Positions 23,453-34,129 of a DNA stretch of 64,000 bases are shown piece by piece. Position 1 is the stretch's first letter. Each line of letters opens with the position of its first letter. This stretch comes from Leucaena leucocephala (Eukaryota; Streptophyta; Magnoliopsida; Fabales; Fabaceae): assembly GCA_037074615.1 (NCBI GenBank), contig CM073551.1:19095750-19159749 (forward strand). Reading direction: 5' to 3'. The notes beneath the pieces were generated by a model, which saw only the letters and a program-made list of their open reading frames with translations, was not told where the DNA came from and made no database searches. The position numbers were made by a program, and so were the translations under genes.

Positions 23453-24706
23453 ATGACGATCATGAAAAGTCCACCTAACGTACACTCACTCACTTCCTCC
23501 GCCACAGCCACAACCCTTGTCCGACAACAAATGAAACCCCACAACTTGTCCTTGCCATCATCATCGTTGTCGTTGACAGGGTTCAACCTTGGAAAGAAAT
23601 GGATGGAGTACCAAGGTTTGAGCGATTGGGACACTTTGCTTGATCCATTGGACGATAATCTACGCTCCGAGATTCTCAGGTACGGCAATTTCGTCCAGGA
23701 TGCTTATCAATCCTTCAACTTCGATCCTTCTTCACCTTCCTACGCCACCGCATGTTGCTTTCCCAAGAATAAACTCTCCGACCATCGCGGGTTGCCGTGC
23801 GCCACAGGTTACAAAGTAACCAAGCACCTACGAGCAACCTCAGGGATCGAGCTACCTTGTTGGGTCGAAAAGGCTCCGAGCGGGGTCGCCACCAGATCCA
23901 ACAACATCGGCTACGTAGCTGTCTGTGACAACGAACAAGAGATCAAACGGCTCGGACGTCGAGATGTTGTTATTGCATATCGAGGAACAATGACTGGTTT
24001 GGAATGGCTGGAAAATTTACGTGCCAATCTCACCCATATGAATCCTGCAAAACGATTTGAAACAGAGCAGGACCACGAAGATCATAATGGAGCAATGGTG
24101 CAAAGTGGGTTTCTGAGTCTGTATACATCAGCAGCTTGTGATTCTTTGAGCCTTAAACAAATGGTCCATGAAGAAATTCGTCGGATTCTCCAAACCTACG
24201 GTGGTGAAGAAGCCCTCAGCTTCACCCTCACTGGCCACAGTCTAGGGGCGGCGCTGGCGACTCTCACGGCATACGACATCAAAGCAGCCTTCAGGCTTGA
24301 GCACCGGACGCCAATGGTCACCGTGATATCGTTCGGTGGGCCCCGCGTGGGCAATGGGAGGTTCAGGCAGGAGCTAGATAAGCAAGGGACGAAGGTTCTG
24401 CGAATAGTGAATTCTGACGATGTAGTTACGAAAGTGCCAGGGTTCGTATTTGAAGGAGATGATGATGTGGCGGATGGGAGGGGTATCCACGTGGCAAGTT
24501 GGGTCAAAAAGAAGTTGGAGGATGCGCAGTTGACTTATGCGGAGGTGGGAAAAGAGCTTCGGTTGTGTAGCAGGGATTCTCCGTACCTCAGGGGGATGAA
24601 TGCGGCCACATGTCACGATCTGAACACGTATCTCCACTTGATAGATGGCTTCGTCAGCTCCACATGTCCTTTCAAAGCTACCGCAAAGAGGTTCCTCCGC
24701 CAGTGA
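23453..24706 (+). CDS. Class I phospholipase A1, DAD1-like lipase (chloroplast, Ibeta2-like)
   Basis: This intact intronless frame encodes 417 aa from the ATG at 23453; 446 aa would be needed if the ATG at 23366 were used. The first 40 or so residues are Ser/Thr-rich and poor in acidic residues, like a chloroplast transit peptide. The lipase_3 domain follows: KWMEYQGL, WDTLLDPLDDNLRSEILRYG, FDPSSPSYATA, LRATSGIELPCW, RRDVVIAYRGTMTGLEWLEN, then the nucleophile elbow GHSLGAALATLTAYDI with catalytic Ser at residue 263. The likely Asp is in NSDDVVTKVPG (residue 323) and the likely His in CHDLNTYLHLIDGF (residue 388). Family members release acyl groups from the sn-1 position of plastid galactolipids and phosphatidylcholine, and some feed jasmonate synthesis. 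LRATSGI and DDNLR.EILRYG resemble the Arabidopsis PLA1-Ibeta2 group. The substrate is inferred only. Confidence 0.93.
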   Translation: MTIMKSPPNVHSLTSSATATTLVRQQMKPHNLSLPSSSLSLTGFNLGKKWMEYQGLSDWDTLLDPLDDNLRSEILRYGNFVQDAYQSFNFDPSSPSYATACCFPKNKLSDHRGLPCATGYKVTKHLRATSGIELPCWVEKAPSGVATRSNNIGYVAVCDNEQEIKRLGRRDVVIAYRGTMTGLEWLENLRANLTHMNPAKRFETEQDHEDHNGAMVQSGFLSLYTSAACDSLSLKQMVHEEIRRILQTYGGEEALSFTLTGHSLGAALATLTAYDIKAAFRLEHRTPMVTVISFGGPRVGNGRFRQELDKQGTKVLRIVNSDDVVTKVPGFVFEGDDDVADGRGIHVASWVKKKLEDAQLTYAEVGKELRLCSRDSPYLRGMNAATCHDLNTYLHLIDGFVSSTCPFKATAKRFLRQ

Positions 24707-25984
24707 CCCAAGAATGTTCTCTGCCGTCTTCATGATTCGTAACCTAACCTTAAATTGATGCTACAAAACGGGTCAAACCCCTCTCATTTACAGAAAAAAA
24801 CTAGCATGCTATTAGGCTTTGACTTAATTATGTAACACTGATTTATAAAATATCGTATTTGTTTACGAAAGTTCCTACCAACGTGGTCAATTGTTTTTTT
24901 TAATAAAAATTTTATTACATATATGTAAATTTTCTCTCATTTTACAATTGCAAGTGATGCAGAGTTGGTTGTTCTAAGACTTGTTGGATTGAGCCCAACC
25001 TTTTTTTCTTCTTATAGCAAGAGATGCATTATTTCCACTCACAGCCATGAAACCCCCCGTTTTCACTTTTCATATAAGAGAACAAAACATTCTGAAAGCC
25101 CTAGCACAACCTAGTCTAGAAACACAATCAAACTATTAAGAGAATTATCCATTATTTAAACTCAATAATACTTGAATTTAAATTAGTCAATAATAGTAGT
25201 ACTGGATTTTACATAGTTGCAGAAATGGATTATTAAAACTTGTAATAAGATTTAAAAACAAATCGACAGTCAAATTAAACAGAAGTTGTCTTGCTATGTG
25301 GTGAGCCATGGAAGTGGCGGTGATTTAGTTGGAACAGAGAGGCAAATATATCGACCCCACTTATACCTTCTGATTTTCTGGTGCTTAGGGTTTTGCATGA
25401 CCAATAGTTATTTTGAGACGTTGATCTTGTTGGAACTTCTTTTGAAGAGTAGGTGAAAAGCTTGTGAAAAACAATGCCTCATAAATGTAATAATGGTGAA
25501 ATTCATGCATGTGTTTGAGATGAGGATAATGAATCGATTTATTTAGATTTTCTCCTTCATTCATTTTATGAATCGATTTCTTGTTTTTAGTTTCATATGG
25601 ATTCGTAAAATTTATTCTTTTTAGATTTTCTGATAATCACACAAACAAACACAAAACTAATACATATTTAACATGAACTATGCTTTTTTTTGTTTTTTAT
25701 TTTTATTTTATTATTGTTTATCCTCGAGTTATGTTTATGATTTAGTGAGGGAAACGGCCAATAAGCTAAATTGAGATATGAAAAATTCAGTGACACTAAA
25801 TGTGAGATAAGTAAAGTGCAACGCCACTTCAAATTATATATGACTTTATGTATTTTTTTTGGTACAAGTGTGTGTATTTATGTTGTAGCCTTTCGGCTTT
25901 CAGGTCATTTTTATTCTACAATATACATATATTTTAATGTTTAAAATATTTATAACAAATCATATTATCTAACTGACGTGTTCT
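24707..25984. other. 3' flank of the phospholipase gene and intergenic DNA
   Basis: An AATAAA-like signal at about 24901-24907 may be used for polyadenylation. No other gene is seen. Confidence 0.5.
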
Positions 25985-26720
25985 CTCAGAAGGCATGGCC
26001 CTCTTGTGCCCAACCTGTCATCCCATCCATTCCACCGTCTATCGAGCCTCAACCCTTACCTTGCATTGCCATGGTAAATCCTGACACTTATGAAGAAGAG
26101 TTTCCGCCCCTTGAATCAACAAACAATAAAAATACCAAGGTGACCAAGTGACCATATGTTGTAGCCACCGAAGTTACCCCTCAGGGATATAAACCAACTA
26201 CACTGGCAAAACAAGATTTGAACTGGCACACAGATAATACTATTAGTCAGAACATATATCTCCACTGGATTGACTCAAAGCTAGATAGCATCACTTCTAA
26301 AACTGAGAATTAACATCCCAAGTAGACATCTTGGCAGAAGAAATCAAAAGACTGCATTTAAGGCTTACCTCATAGGCTCAGCAGCTTGATACTGAACTTA
26401 GAAGATACATTGACTGCAGATACTTTGGACTTGAGTTCCAAAGAAAGGAGCAAGAGCTGTTAATGTTAAAGATCAAGGAAAAATTAAGCAAATTGAGGCT
26501 GATATGCCTGGAACTTAAGTTTTTCCTCCTCCACCTTTTATCATAGACCCTCGAACCTCATACTCTCTTTTGTATTCTCCATCTTACCCATTATATTCTC
26601 CACCATCCATAGCTCCTACTAATTACAGTCAAGTTTTCAGGTCCACATACCCTCAGTATCAATGGACTGTGATGCCATTTGGTTTGAAAGTAGCCCCATC
26701 CATCTTTCTACATAATAAAA
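25985..26720 (+). pseudogene. Endogenous pararetrovirus-like (caulimovirid) remnant
   Basis: Broken plus-strand reading frames contain an acidic EEEFPPLE phrase, then a stretch with heptad-like spacing of hydrophobic residues (about 26240-26480), a proline-rich stretch, and finally a phrase ending QWTVMPFGLK (26656-26690). That last phrase is worded like the RT of plant caulimovirids integrated in host genomes. Stops and frameshifts interrupt it throughout. The rest of the RT, the RNase H and any coat or movement region are missing. It is an old, inert fragment. A Ty3 element with a similar RT phrase is a possible alternative. Confidence 0.5.
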
Positions 26721-27895
26721 TGAATTGAATCTAAGAGTTAAACTCAGCTATATAAAGGCATGATATATTTTTGAAAATTCACAAGACTCATTTATAAATA
26801 AGTTTCTTAATTCAAACTTAAGATAAGATCAAAGAATTCCTTCACTTCTTTTAAAGACATGTTAACTAGTTTGTAGTATCCGTATATTGATATGGAATAT
26901 AGGTTTTTAGAGCATTAAATGCGACAATATTCTAGAAGCCCTAATAACTAAACGCACAAACTTTTATATGAATTATATATATGTCATCCTCTTTTCACTT
27001 AGTCTTTTTAGTGATAACTTGTGGCCGATTGAGTTTATTTAGACTCTATCATTTTTTTTTTCATTTTATATTTAGAAATTAATTAGTTCAAATATTGAAT
27101 ATTTATGATTCAATTTCCCATTTGATATTTTTTGCGTATGGCTATTGAATATTATTTTATTTTGTACAAATTTTAATTAATAGATTATTTGTGAAGATCA
27201 ACTGGGTTTAAATGGATTTATTTTTATTATTCTATTTTTTTGTTCTTCTTTAGGTAAATTTCTGTAGATAAAAATTAGGGTGTTTAAGGGTGATTTTGTC
27301 ATTTTCTTCTTCTTCTTTTTTTAAATATTAGCTTTGGATTCGAAGTGAAAAAGAAGAGAAGGGGACTTGCAGAAGAGAGGTGGATGCACGACAGAAGAAA
27401 ATAGAACACAAGAGAGGAAAGCCTCAGGGAAGAAGGGGACGAAGAAATTATTAGGTAATTAAGAGTCATAAACTAACAATTAAAGGGAGAAATTAAATAT
27501 CAAGAGATAATCAAGATTATAATAATCCAAATCACCACTTAAGTAGTTTAGACTCACTCTTAGCATTAGCTATACTTTATATTTGCTTTTGTATTCTAGT
27601 TAAATTTCTATTCTCATGTTACGTTTTTTTTACATAAAATGTGGCTTATTCAAATTAAGCGAAATTGTATAATTGATGATCGACTGGATTGTTCGTACCA
27701 AATCTTCATGGAATGGTACTACATTCACTTTTTACTATTTGACACGCCGTACAATTGCAAAAATCATAGGTTGATATTTTGAGCCTATCAGTAAGGTAGC
27801 TTTTTGTGGTGTCTTATTTGTATGATCAACTAAGACTTAAAAGCTAAATAAATTACTAGGATACAATAGACTTATTTTCTTATTCAGTATAATTA
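26721..27895. other. AT-rich intergenic DNA
   Basis: No gene is recognised. A purine-rich stretch at 27340-27450 looks like transcribed leader or LTR sequence, but nothing coding follows. Confidence 0.5.
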
Positions 27896-28445
27896 AGGAC
27901 CTGTTTAGAAAACAACAAAACCATAGTTTTAAAAAAATTTCTAGCCTAAATCTTGATTGGAGAAATTTTAAAACAAACAGTCATATTTGTCTAAACCTTA
28001 GTTTGGACCAAACCATGGTTTCAGATAAGCTGGTCAAAGTAGCTTTTGGAACAGTAAAAGAGTTTATGAACTATTCAATTACTATTTTACCCTTACTTTT
28101 TTTTACGTCATCTCTCCTCTATTTTTTCCACTATCTCTCATCTCTCCTCTATTTTTTTCAACCTCTCTCCTCTCTCCTTTTCACTATCTCTCATTTCTCT
28201 TCTATATTCTTCACCCTCTCTCCTCTATCTTTTTTACCATCTCTCCTATCTCATCTCTTATACATACCTTTTTTTAGTAATTTTCCAATTACAAAACCCT
28301 TTTTAGTAATAACTATCCAAACACTCATTTATCCAGAACTACTTTTTTTCTATAAACTCTTCTCTAAAAGCCATTTTTCATAAGCTGTCCAAAAACTCAT
28401 TTTTTTCGTAAGCCCTATTTTAAAATTTTATCCAAACACACACTA
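27896..28445. mobile_element. Non-autonomous TIR element, family A (copy 1)
   Basis: It shares its interior with 37285-37809: ATTTTAAAACAAACAG, AACCATGGTTT, AGCTTTTGGAACAGTAAAAG, then a long C/T-rich tract of CTCTCCTC units, and a right end TTTTATCCAAACA. Its terminal repeats have decayed. The 126-codon frame at 28003 merely crosses the C/T tract and is not a gene. Confidence 0.7.
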
Positions 28446-28985
28446 AATCTCTGATGTAAAAGAATTAACAACGTGGGTCCCACAGTGAAAGAGGAGAAAT
28501 TACTATTGACATACAACACATGGGAAAAGAAACCTATTTTTTTTACTTGGTAAATTAATTTTAGAATCTAAGTAATGGCATTATAGGTTAGCGTTGATGT
28601 ATGCCCTTCAGTTTTTAATATATGACTTATTTAATTAATTTGGTTAGATTAAAAAAATTAGTTAATATGACATATTTTTCTATAATACCATAATTATCTT
28701 CTTTAACTCCTTCTCCGTCTCTTTTGATATTGTTAAGGGAGTATCAATTAAGGTAATTTAAGAAAAAATTAATAAATATAAAAAATGTCTTATATTTAAA
28801 AAAAAGATTAACTTCTCAATTAAGACCTATTATAAGGACATGATGAGTATATATATATTTTCCATAAAAGATACTTGATATTATCAAGTGTTGAATTGAT
28901 TTAGTTTAGACATCCTTATATATATATATATTATACGTAACTGATATCGTGCGATGGAAAATCATATGGTAAAGACACATGGGTG
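28446..28985. repeat. Copy of the RNase T2 downstream flank (flank 1)
   Basis: It resembles 36310-36670, and in part 32015-32345. Shared landmarks are a GGAGAAATTACTATT block, ATTGATTTAGTTTAGACATC, ATCGTGCGATGGAAAATCAT and GACACATGGGTG. Here it breaks off at about 28985, where the Athila fragment starts, so the gene that should follow is missing. Confidence 0.75.
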
Positions 28986-29231
28986 TCAATTAGGGTCAGT
29001 CTGATCAATTAAAAAAGAGAATAAATTAGAAGTAAGAGTGGGATTAGAAAGGATTAGGGAAGTAGTAGGATCACTCGTATCCACTTCTAATGTTTCAGCT
29101 CCACTTAAAGGGAAAACTACATTCGTAGCTTGCATAATAGCTCCTTTGTCATCAGTTCCTTTATATGCATAGAAATCAGAAGAATAGGAGGAGGATAAAC
29201 AAGTAGATGCATCATCATACTTCACAACCAT
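28986..29231 (-). pseudogene. Athila linker-region remnant
   Basis: This 81-codon stretch matches the linker of the first element: MVVKYDDA, GTDDKG, LSGAETLE and SNPTLTSNLFSF. It truncates at the junction with the RNase flank. Confidence 0.75.
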
Positions 29232-30270
29232 ATTATCCTAGTCAGGCTAATGCACACCAGTCTCCTTATCACCTTTGGAGTCAGAAGGTGATTATTTATC
29301 CATTGGTCTCTTCATGATAGTTTTTGCCTCTTCATCATTTTGCACCAATGGTTGTTTCACTGGTTGAATAGAAGATTCTTTCTCAACTTAGGAAGTCTCT
29401 TGAGTAGTCTTAGTAGGAGGAGACTCAACTTCTATTTTCTCATCAACCGGTTCTTCATCCTCTTCATTCTCTTTGAATTACACTTTCTTAGAATCAATTT
29501 CCTTACCACTTCTCAGTGTGATTAATTGTATTTAAAGATTTAGGATTTATTACTATATTGAAGGGTATAGAACCACTACTCTTTGCTTGTTGTTCACTCA
29601 AGTTGTTAGAGATTTGAGTAACAAAAGCGTTCAAGTTCTTATGTTTGCTCTCCATTTGCTCCAATTTAAAGAACAAATTTTATAGACACAAGTCCATCTT
29701 ATTCCCTATAGCATCGGTTTATGTCTTCAAGTGGTCTAATCTTGAAATAATCTTGACAATGCCTTCCATGATCATAACAAATTCATCACCTTCAGAAAAA
29801 GAAGATGATGCCCCTTAATTAGACACTACTTGATTGAAAAAATTTCCTTGAATGTTATCTTGATCCTCACCCCATCTAAAGTTAGGGTGATCTCTCCAGT
29901 ATAGATTATAGGGTTTAGAGTATGGATCATTACCTACAAAGCCATGGAATCTATGTAAGAAAGAAATTAATACTCATTTAGTTGTAAAGTTAACATCATC
30001 AGTATAAAAGCCGTAAAGATCATAATCAACATTAGAATAATTAATCTCTCTCATGCTTCTACTATCCTCCCCATCATAAAGCAAAAGAAAGGAAAAAGAA
30101 AACTGTAAAAATAAAAATAAAAAAGCAAAAAGCTAAGAAAAATTAAACAAATTGACCCTAAATTTTTTGTATGCAAATGCAAAAAGTATGACATGCTAAC
30201 TAAGGCCAGCCTCAACAATTAAACCCCCAAGCAACGTGACACTTTGTTACTAGAGAACCAATTTCTTGGT

Positions 30271-30288
30271 TCCCCTACAATGATGCCA
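30271..30288 (-). other. Retrotransposon primer-binding site
   Basis: The minus strand reads TGGCATCATTGTAGGGGA, a decayed version of the TGGCGCCGTTGCCGGGGA type used by Athila elements. It starts two bases after the LTR end TTATTTCA. Confidence 0.7.
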
Positions 30289-30290
30289 CT

Positions 30291-32019
30291 TGAAATAACC
30301 TAAGACCAATGTTGCTTTGGGATTACTTCAATTTAATTTAATTGACTAACAACTAGATGCCATGAATTAAAATAAATTTAAATAAAATATTTTTGGCATT
30401 TTTAATTCAATAATTAAGTGATAGGGAGTCAATGGAATGAAAATGTAAGTGATTAACAATGATAAAAGTAACACTCCAATTCAATACTCCAGACAATCTT
30501 AGCTTCAATAGATATGAGAGTTAAAAATAATGAATCAATAATTATAATTAAGCTTTTGATCAAATAACCGAGTCACCTTAAATTATCACAAACTATTTTT
30601 CAATGTTCCAATTTATTAACTGCTACTAGAATGATAAAATAGGACTAAGGATATTAAAAACTAATGCTAAATTATAACTCAATAATTCATAAAAGTAGGA
30701 TTAAAGCTAATAAGAGATACAATGACCTAATAATTCAAACCATCTTGAAAAATTAATAAATATTCACTAAAATTTTAATACAAAGTTTTGACCCAAAATA
30801 GAGTAATGAAATTAACTTATAATCAGCTTAATATTAAATATTAAACAGTATTCCAGTTACAATAATCTCAATAAATATAAATAAATTGTTATAAGAGATA
30901 CAATGACCTAATAATTCAAACCACCTTAAAAAATTAATAAATATTCACTAAAATTTCAATATAAAGTTTTGACCTAAAATAGAGTAATGAAATTAACTTA
31001 TAATCAGCTTAATATTAAATATTAAACAGTATTCCAGTTACAATAATCTCAATAAATATAAATAAATTGTTATAAAACTTTCTAATAATTATATAATTAT
31101 CCTAAGACTTAGGAATTATAAGATAATTAACGGAAAGAAAATTAGAATAATTTAAACTTGCTTTTGAGATCACAAACTCATGCATTTGCCATTGAATCGG
31201 AAGACTAGGATGCACTAACCATGCATGGATGCCATATGAGCATGAACAAACGTTCAGCCACGGAAGGGAAGGAGGACGTCGCTGCTGTCTCGCTGTTCAC
31301 GTCTGTGCCGACGCGGCTGCAAGTCTGGGCAGTCACTGTTCGTGTCTCCTCCATCGCTGCTGGTTCTGTGGTGGGACGTCGTCGCTGGTGCTCTTCTTCT
31401 TTGCTGGACCGACGCTGCTGCTGGAACGGAGGAGGTGAAGTTGGCTGTCCGTGCGGGGGTGAATGGATGATGACGGCTGGAAAGGAGGACGGTGCAGGAG
31501 TGAGATAGATGGTGATGGCGTGGTCCGTGGGGTAGGAAGATGGTGAGAGGAGACGGTGGGTGTGGGTTGGTGATGTCGGCCTGCGTAATGGAGATGGAAT
31601 GAAGGTGATTTGATGATGGGAGACGGAAGATGGCGTCACGGAGTGTGCAGACGGCTCCTTTCATTCTGCTGCCTCGGAAATAAATGTTGAAGGAGAAGAG
31701 ATAACCAATTGCAAAGTTTGGGGCTTAGGTCCTTATGTCTAATTTTTAAAATTGTGACACTTTGTTGTCATTTATAAATTTTGATTTTTACTAAATATCT
31801 AAAATATAAATCATAATAATATAATATATTTTATTTTAAAAATAATTATTTTAGAGAAATCTTAAAAATATGACAATTATGCCTTTTTAAGCGCTAATTC
31901 AATGTAAGGCACAATAATTTAAATAATACACAAATAATATAATTAAAGATCAAAATAATGATAAAAGTCTACTAAAATGATATGAATAAATATATAAAAA
32001 TATAAATTTATCAATAACA
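30291..32019 (-). repeat. Athila LTR (about 1.73 kb)
   Basis: On the minus strand it starts TGTTATTGATAAATT and ends ATTTCA next to the PBS. The outer border coincides with the point where the RNase flank homology resumes (about 32015-32020). A GC-rich island (31200-31680), unlike the rest of the region, lies within it; its overlapping open frames on both strands are composition artefacts. A 181-bp tandem duplication also lies inside. Confidence 0.65.
30710..31071. repeat. 181-bp tandem duplication within the LTR
   Basis: Units 30710-30890 and 30891-31071 are nearly identical. Each starts ATAAGAGATACAATGACC and ends AATAAATTGTT. The few differences indicate a fairly recent event. Confidence 0.9.
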
Positions 32020-32400
32020 TATTTTTTTAAAACACTATAATAATCTTCTTTATTTCCCTTCATTCCCCCACTTACTTAATTATTATTGAGTATCAATATG
32101 GTAATTTAAAAAAATTGATAAATATTAAAGTAGATCTTATATTTAAAATTAAGATCAAAATTTTCAATTAGACCCTATTATAACAACCGGAGGAGTGTGT
32201 CTATATATTCGATCAAAGTTTCTTGATATTATCAAGTTTTGAATTGATTTAATTTAGACATCCTTATATTAAAATATATATTCTATACATAACTGATATC
32301 ATGCGATGGAAGTCATATGGTGAAGACACATGGGTGGCAATTAATTAATTATTGTCAAACAGAGAGAATTTTATTAACGGATACTTTATTACAGGATCAA
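32015..32400. repeat. RNase T2 downstream flank (flank 2)
   Basis: This is the 3' flank of the intact RNase gene. It is homologous to flank 1 (28446-28985) and flank 3 (36225-36670). Two AATAAA signals of the gene on the minus strand lie at about 32372-32394. A decayed Stowaway-like arm with a GGAGGAGTG end lies near 32090-32200. Confidence 0.7.
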
Positions 32401-32513
32401 ACACTCAAGACTTTCGAATAACATGGTACATGAAGATTAAGAAACAAGTGTAATGTTCGATCATCCAGCTGCGTGTGGTCTTGTGAATACAAACTTGGCT
32501 GCGTTCGTTCAAC

Positions 32514-32636
32514 CTGTTAGGGGAACAATTAAAATCAATAAGACACATAATTTGCTTTGGATATATATATATACAAGTATATATAAATTCAGAATTCAAA
32601 GTTGCCTATTGGTTGGAACATGGAAAATTGACTTAC
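32514..32636 (-). other. Intron in the 3' UTR of the RNase T2 gene
   Basis: A GTAAGT donor starts at 32636, only seven bases after the stop codon, and a CTAACAG acceptor ends at 32514. All three RNase copies keep the surrounding sequence. Copy 3 keeps both sites and copy 1 has lost the donor GT. Because the intron is so close to the stop it should not trigger nonsense-mediated decay. Confidence 0.65.
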
Positions 32637-32643
32637 AGGTTAA

Positions 32644-34107
32644 TTAAGGACGAGCAAATCTGTAAAAAGGGTTACAATCGAAGGGTGTAACCCCATCTCT
32701 TCTAATACATAGACGAATCTCAAGAAGCAGCTGTTCATCTGAATCATTTACTTGGATGCTTAGCATTGGCTCGTGATTCGTGACACGCCTAACAGCTTCT
32801 CGTATGCGTGAGGCCTTATGTGGAGTAATTCCATCTGGGTCGATTCCTAAAACAAATTACATGAATGAAACAAACCCAATTAATTAGTTACTTGCCACTA
32901 AATTAAAATAATACTTCCTCTAGTCTTTATAAAAGTTAGTTGACTTTTTTGTATAGATTAAGGAAATCAAATAAATCAGTTAATTATGATCAAATCTAAT
33001 TCCTAATTAGTTAACTAGTTCTCTTATATTAATTATAATTAACTGATTTATTTAGCTTCCTTAATCTATTCAAAATAGTCAACGAGCTCTCTTTTTTATA
33101 CTATTTACTGAATTCTATTGCCAGCTAGATATCCAATTTTAGTGTTCGTGACTCCTCTTTTTAGCATAGGTGTCTACTTTATGAATCAAATTCGAGACTC
33201 AGAAGAACCTAGTGGGGCCTTATATTACTAAACTAACTCTATATTAGTTAAAAGTTAACTAACTCTTATGTTAAGAACTGAATGAATAATTAATTACTCA
33301 TTTCATGCTATCCAAAGGTCACAAACTCATTAACTGTAATTTCAATTAAATATAGTGAACAAATTTCCCCTTACCTTGGCTATGAAGTTCATCAAGGATG
33401 GGTTCGGCATACAGTTTTGCAAGATTAATAGTTATGTCGAGATACTGTCGTGCATTGTACGTGCTAGAAGAGCATTTTCCGTGCTTCTCCCACTGCTTTA
33501 TCCAAAAATTATTTGTCGCTGGTGGCGGCCATTGTCGAGCATTAAACAAATTCGGCCAGTAATCAAGCAGATCATTCTGAACTGCAGCGAGCTGCATATA
33601 TATTAAATGGGAACTCTCAGGAAAAAGTAATATATGAAATATTTAACTATTAATATTAATAATATATGAGAGTAAAAGAGAGTTTACATCATTAGGTGTC
33701 ATAGGCGCCGTTGTTGTACAAAATATTGCAGACTCGCCATTATTCAACTGAGGCCAAAGTCCATGAACGGTGAACTTATCTTGGTGTTTGGGCAGTGGAG
33801 GATCTGGATTGCACTTTCTCGGCCTATTTCGTTGAAGATTGCAGAAAGCGCCCGGCCATTGCAAGACGAACAGAAAATAATCAAATCCAACCGGTCGGGC
33901 GCCGAAGGCGGCGTTAATAGGCTCGTCATCATCTGCACGCTGCTGGTTTGTTGTATTATTAATGGTGTTGATGTGTGAGTGTTGTTGTGGAGGCAAATTA
34001 GAACAAGTAAGGTTTGTATGTTTGGTGTTGAAGTGGTTCAAACCTAAGGCTAACACGAACCCAACCCCAAATATCAACACTTGCTTTAAGCCACTCATCA
34101 TCATCAT
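32644..34107 (-). CDS. RNase T2 family ribonuclease, secreted (S-RNase-like)
   Basis: There are three coding exons (34107-33688, 33591-33375, 32846-32644), all with GT..AG junctions and compatible phases, giving 279 aa. The start is the first of four Mets, chosen because the TATA box at 34145-34154 leaves the upstream in-frame ATGs outside the transcript. A hydrophobic stretch (VLIFGVGFVLALGL) is a likely signal peptide. An Asn/Gln/Thr-rich extension follows, delaying the family start FDYFLFVLQWP to residue 75. CAS I is FTVHGLWP with His115. CAS II reads FWIKQWEKHGKC (169-180), keeping His177 but with Lys-Gln where most active enzymes have His-Glu. Exon 3 gives GIDPDGITPHKA and a short C terminus. 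T2 enzymes cleave RNA in extracellular or vacuolar spaces; activity here is uncertain. Intron 2 carries a Stowaway-like MITE. Confidence 0.88.
32912..33102. mobile_element. Stowaway-like MITE in RNase intron 2
   Basis: The left end reads TACTTCCTCTAGTC. Inverted arms of about 70 bp include AGTTGACTTTTTTGTATAGA and its complement near 33060-33090. The right terminus is decayed. The left end is also present in the deleted copy 3 (ACTCCCTCCTGTCTTT near 37230), so insertion preceded the duplication. Confidence 0.7.
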
Positions 34108-34129
34108 TGATTGATTTATTGCCTTCTCT

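Larger units (their letters stand above)
28986..32019 (-). mobile_element. Truncated Athila-type element: one LTR, PBS and gag/linker remnants
   Basis: Read on the minus strand it starts with an LTR (about 32019-30291), then a primer-binding site and degraded gag-like sequence. It ends abruptly with a linker piece (29231-28986) whose tail LSNPTLTSNLFSF matches 3933-4532 of the first Athila copy. Protease, RT, integrase and the second LTR are gone. It sits exactly between two copies of the RNase downstream flank, so it entered, or was rearranged within, the tandem array. Confidence 0.75.

Noticed and set aside
23431..24733. Minus-strand frames overlapping the phospholipase gene
   Set aside because: These are antisense shadows of a well-supported coding region.
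28003..28383. 126-codon plus-strand frame rich in Leu, Ser and Phe
   Set aside because: It crosses the C/T-rich tract of a family A transposon; the same tract gives a similar frame at 37416-37625.
31205..31664. Overlapping open frames of 95-144 codons on both strands
   Set aside because: They arise from high GC content inside the Athila LTR, show no domain, and overlap each other in opposite directions.
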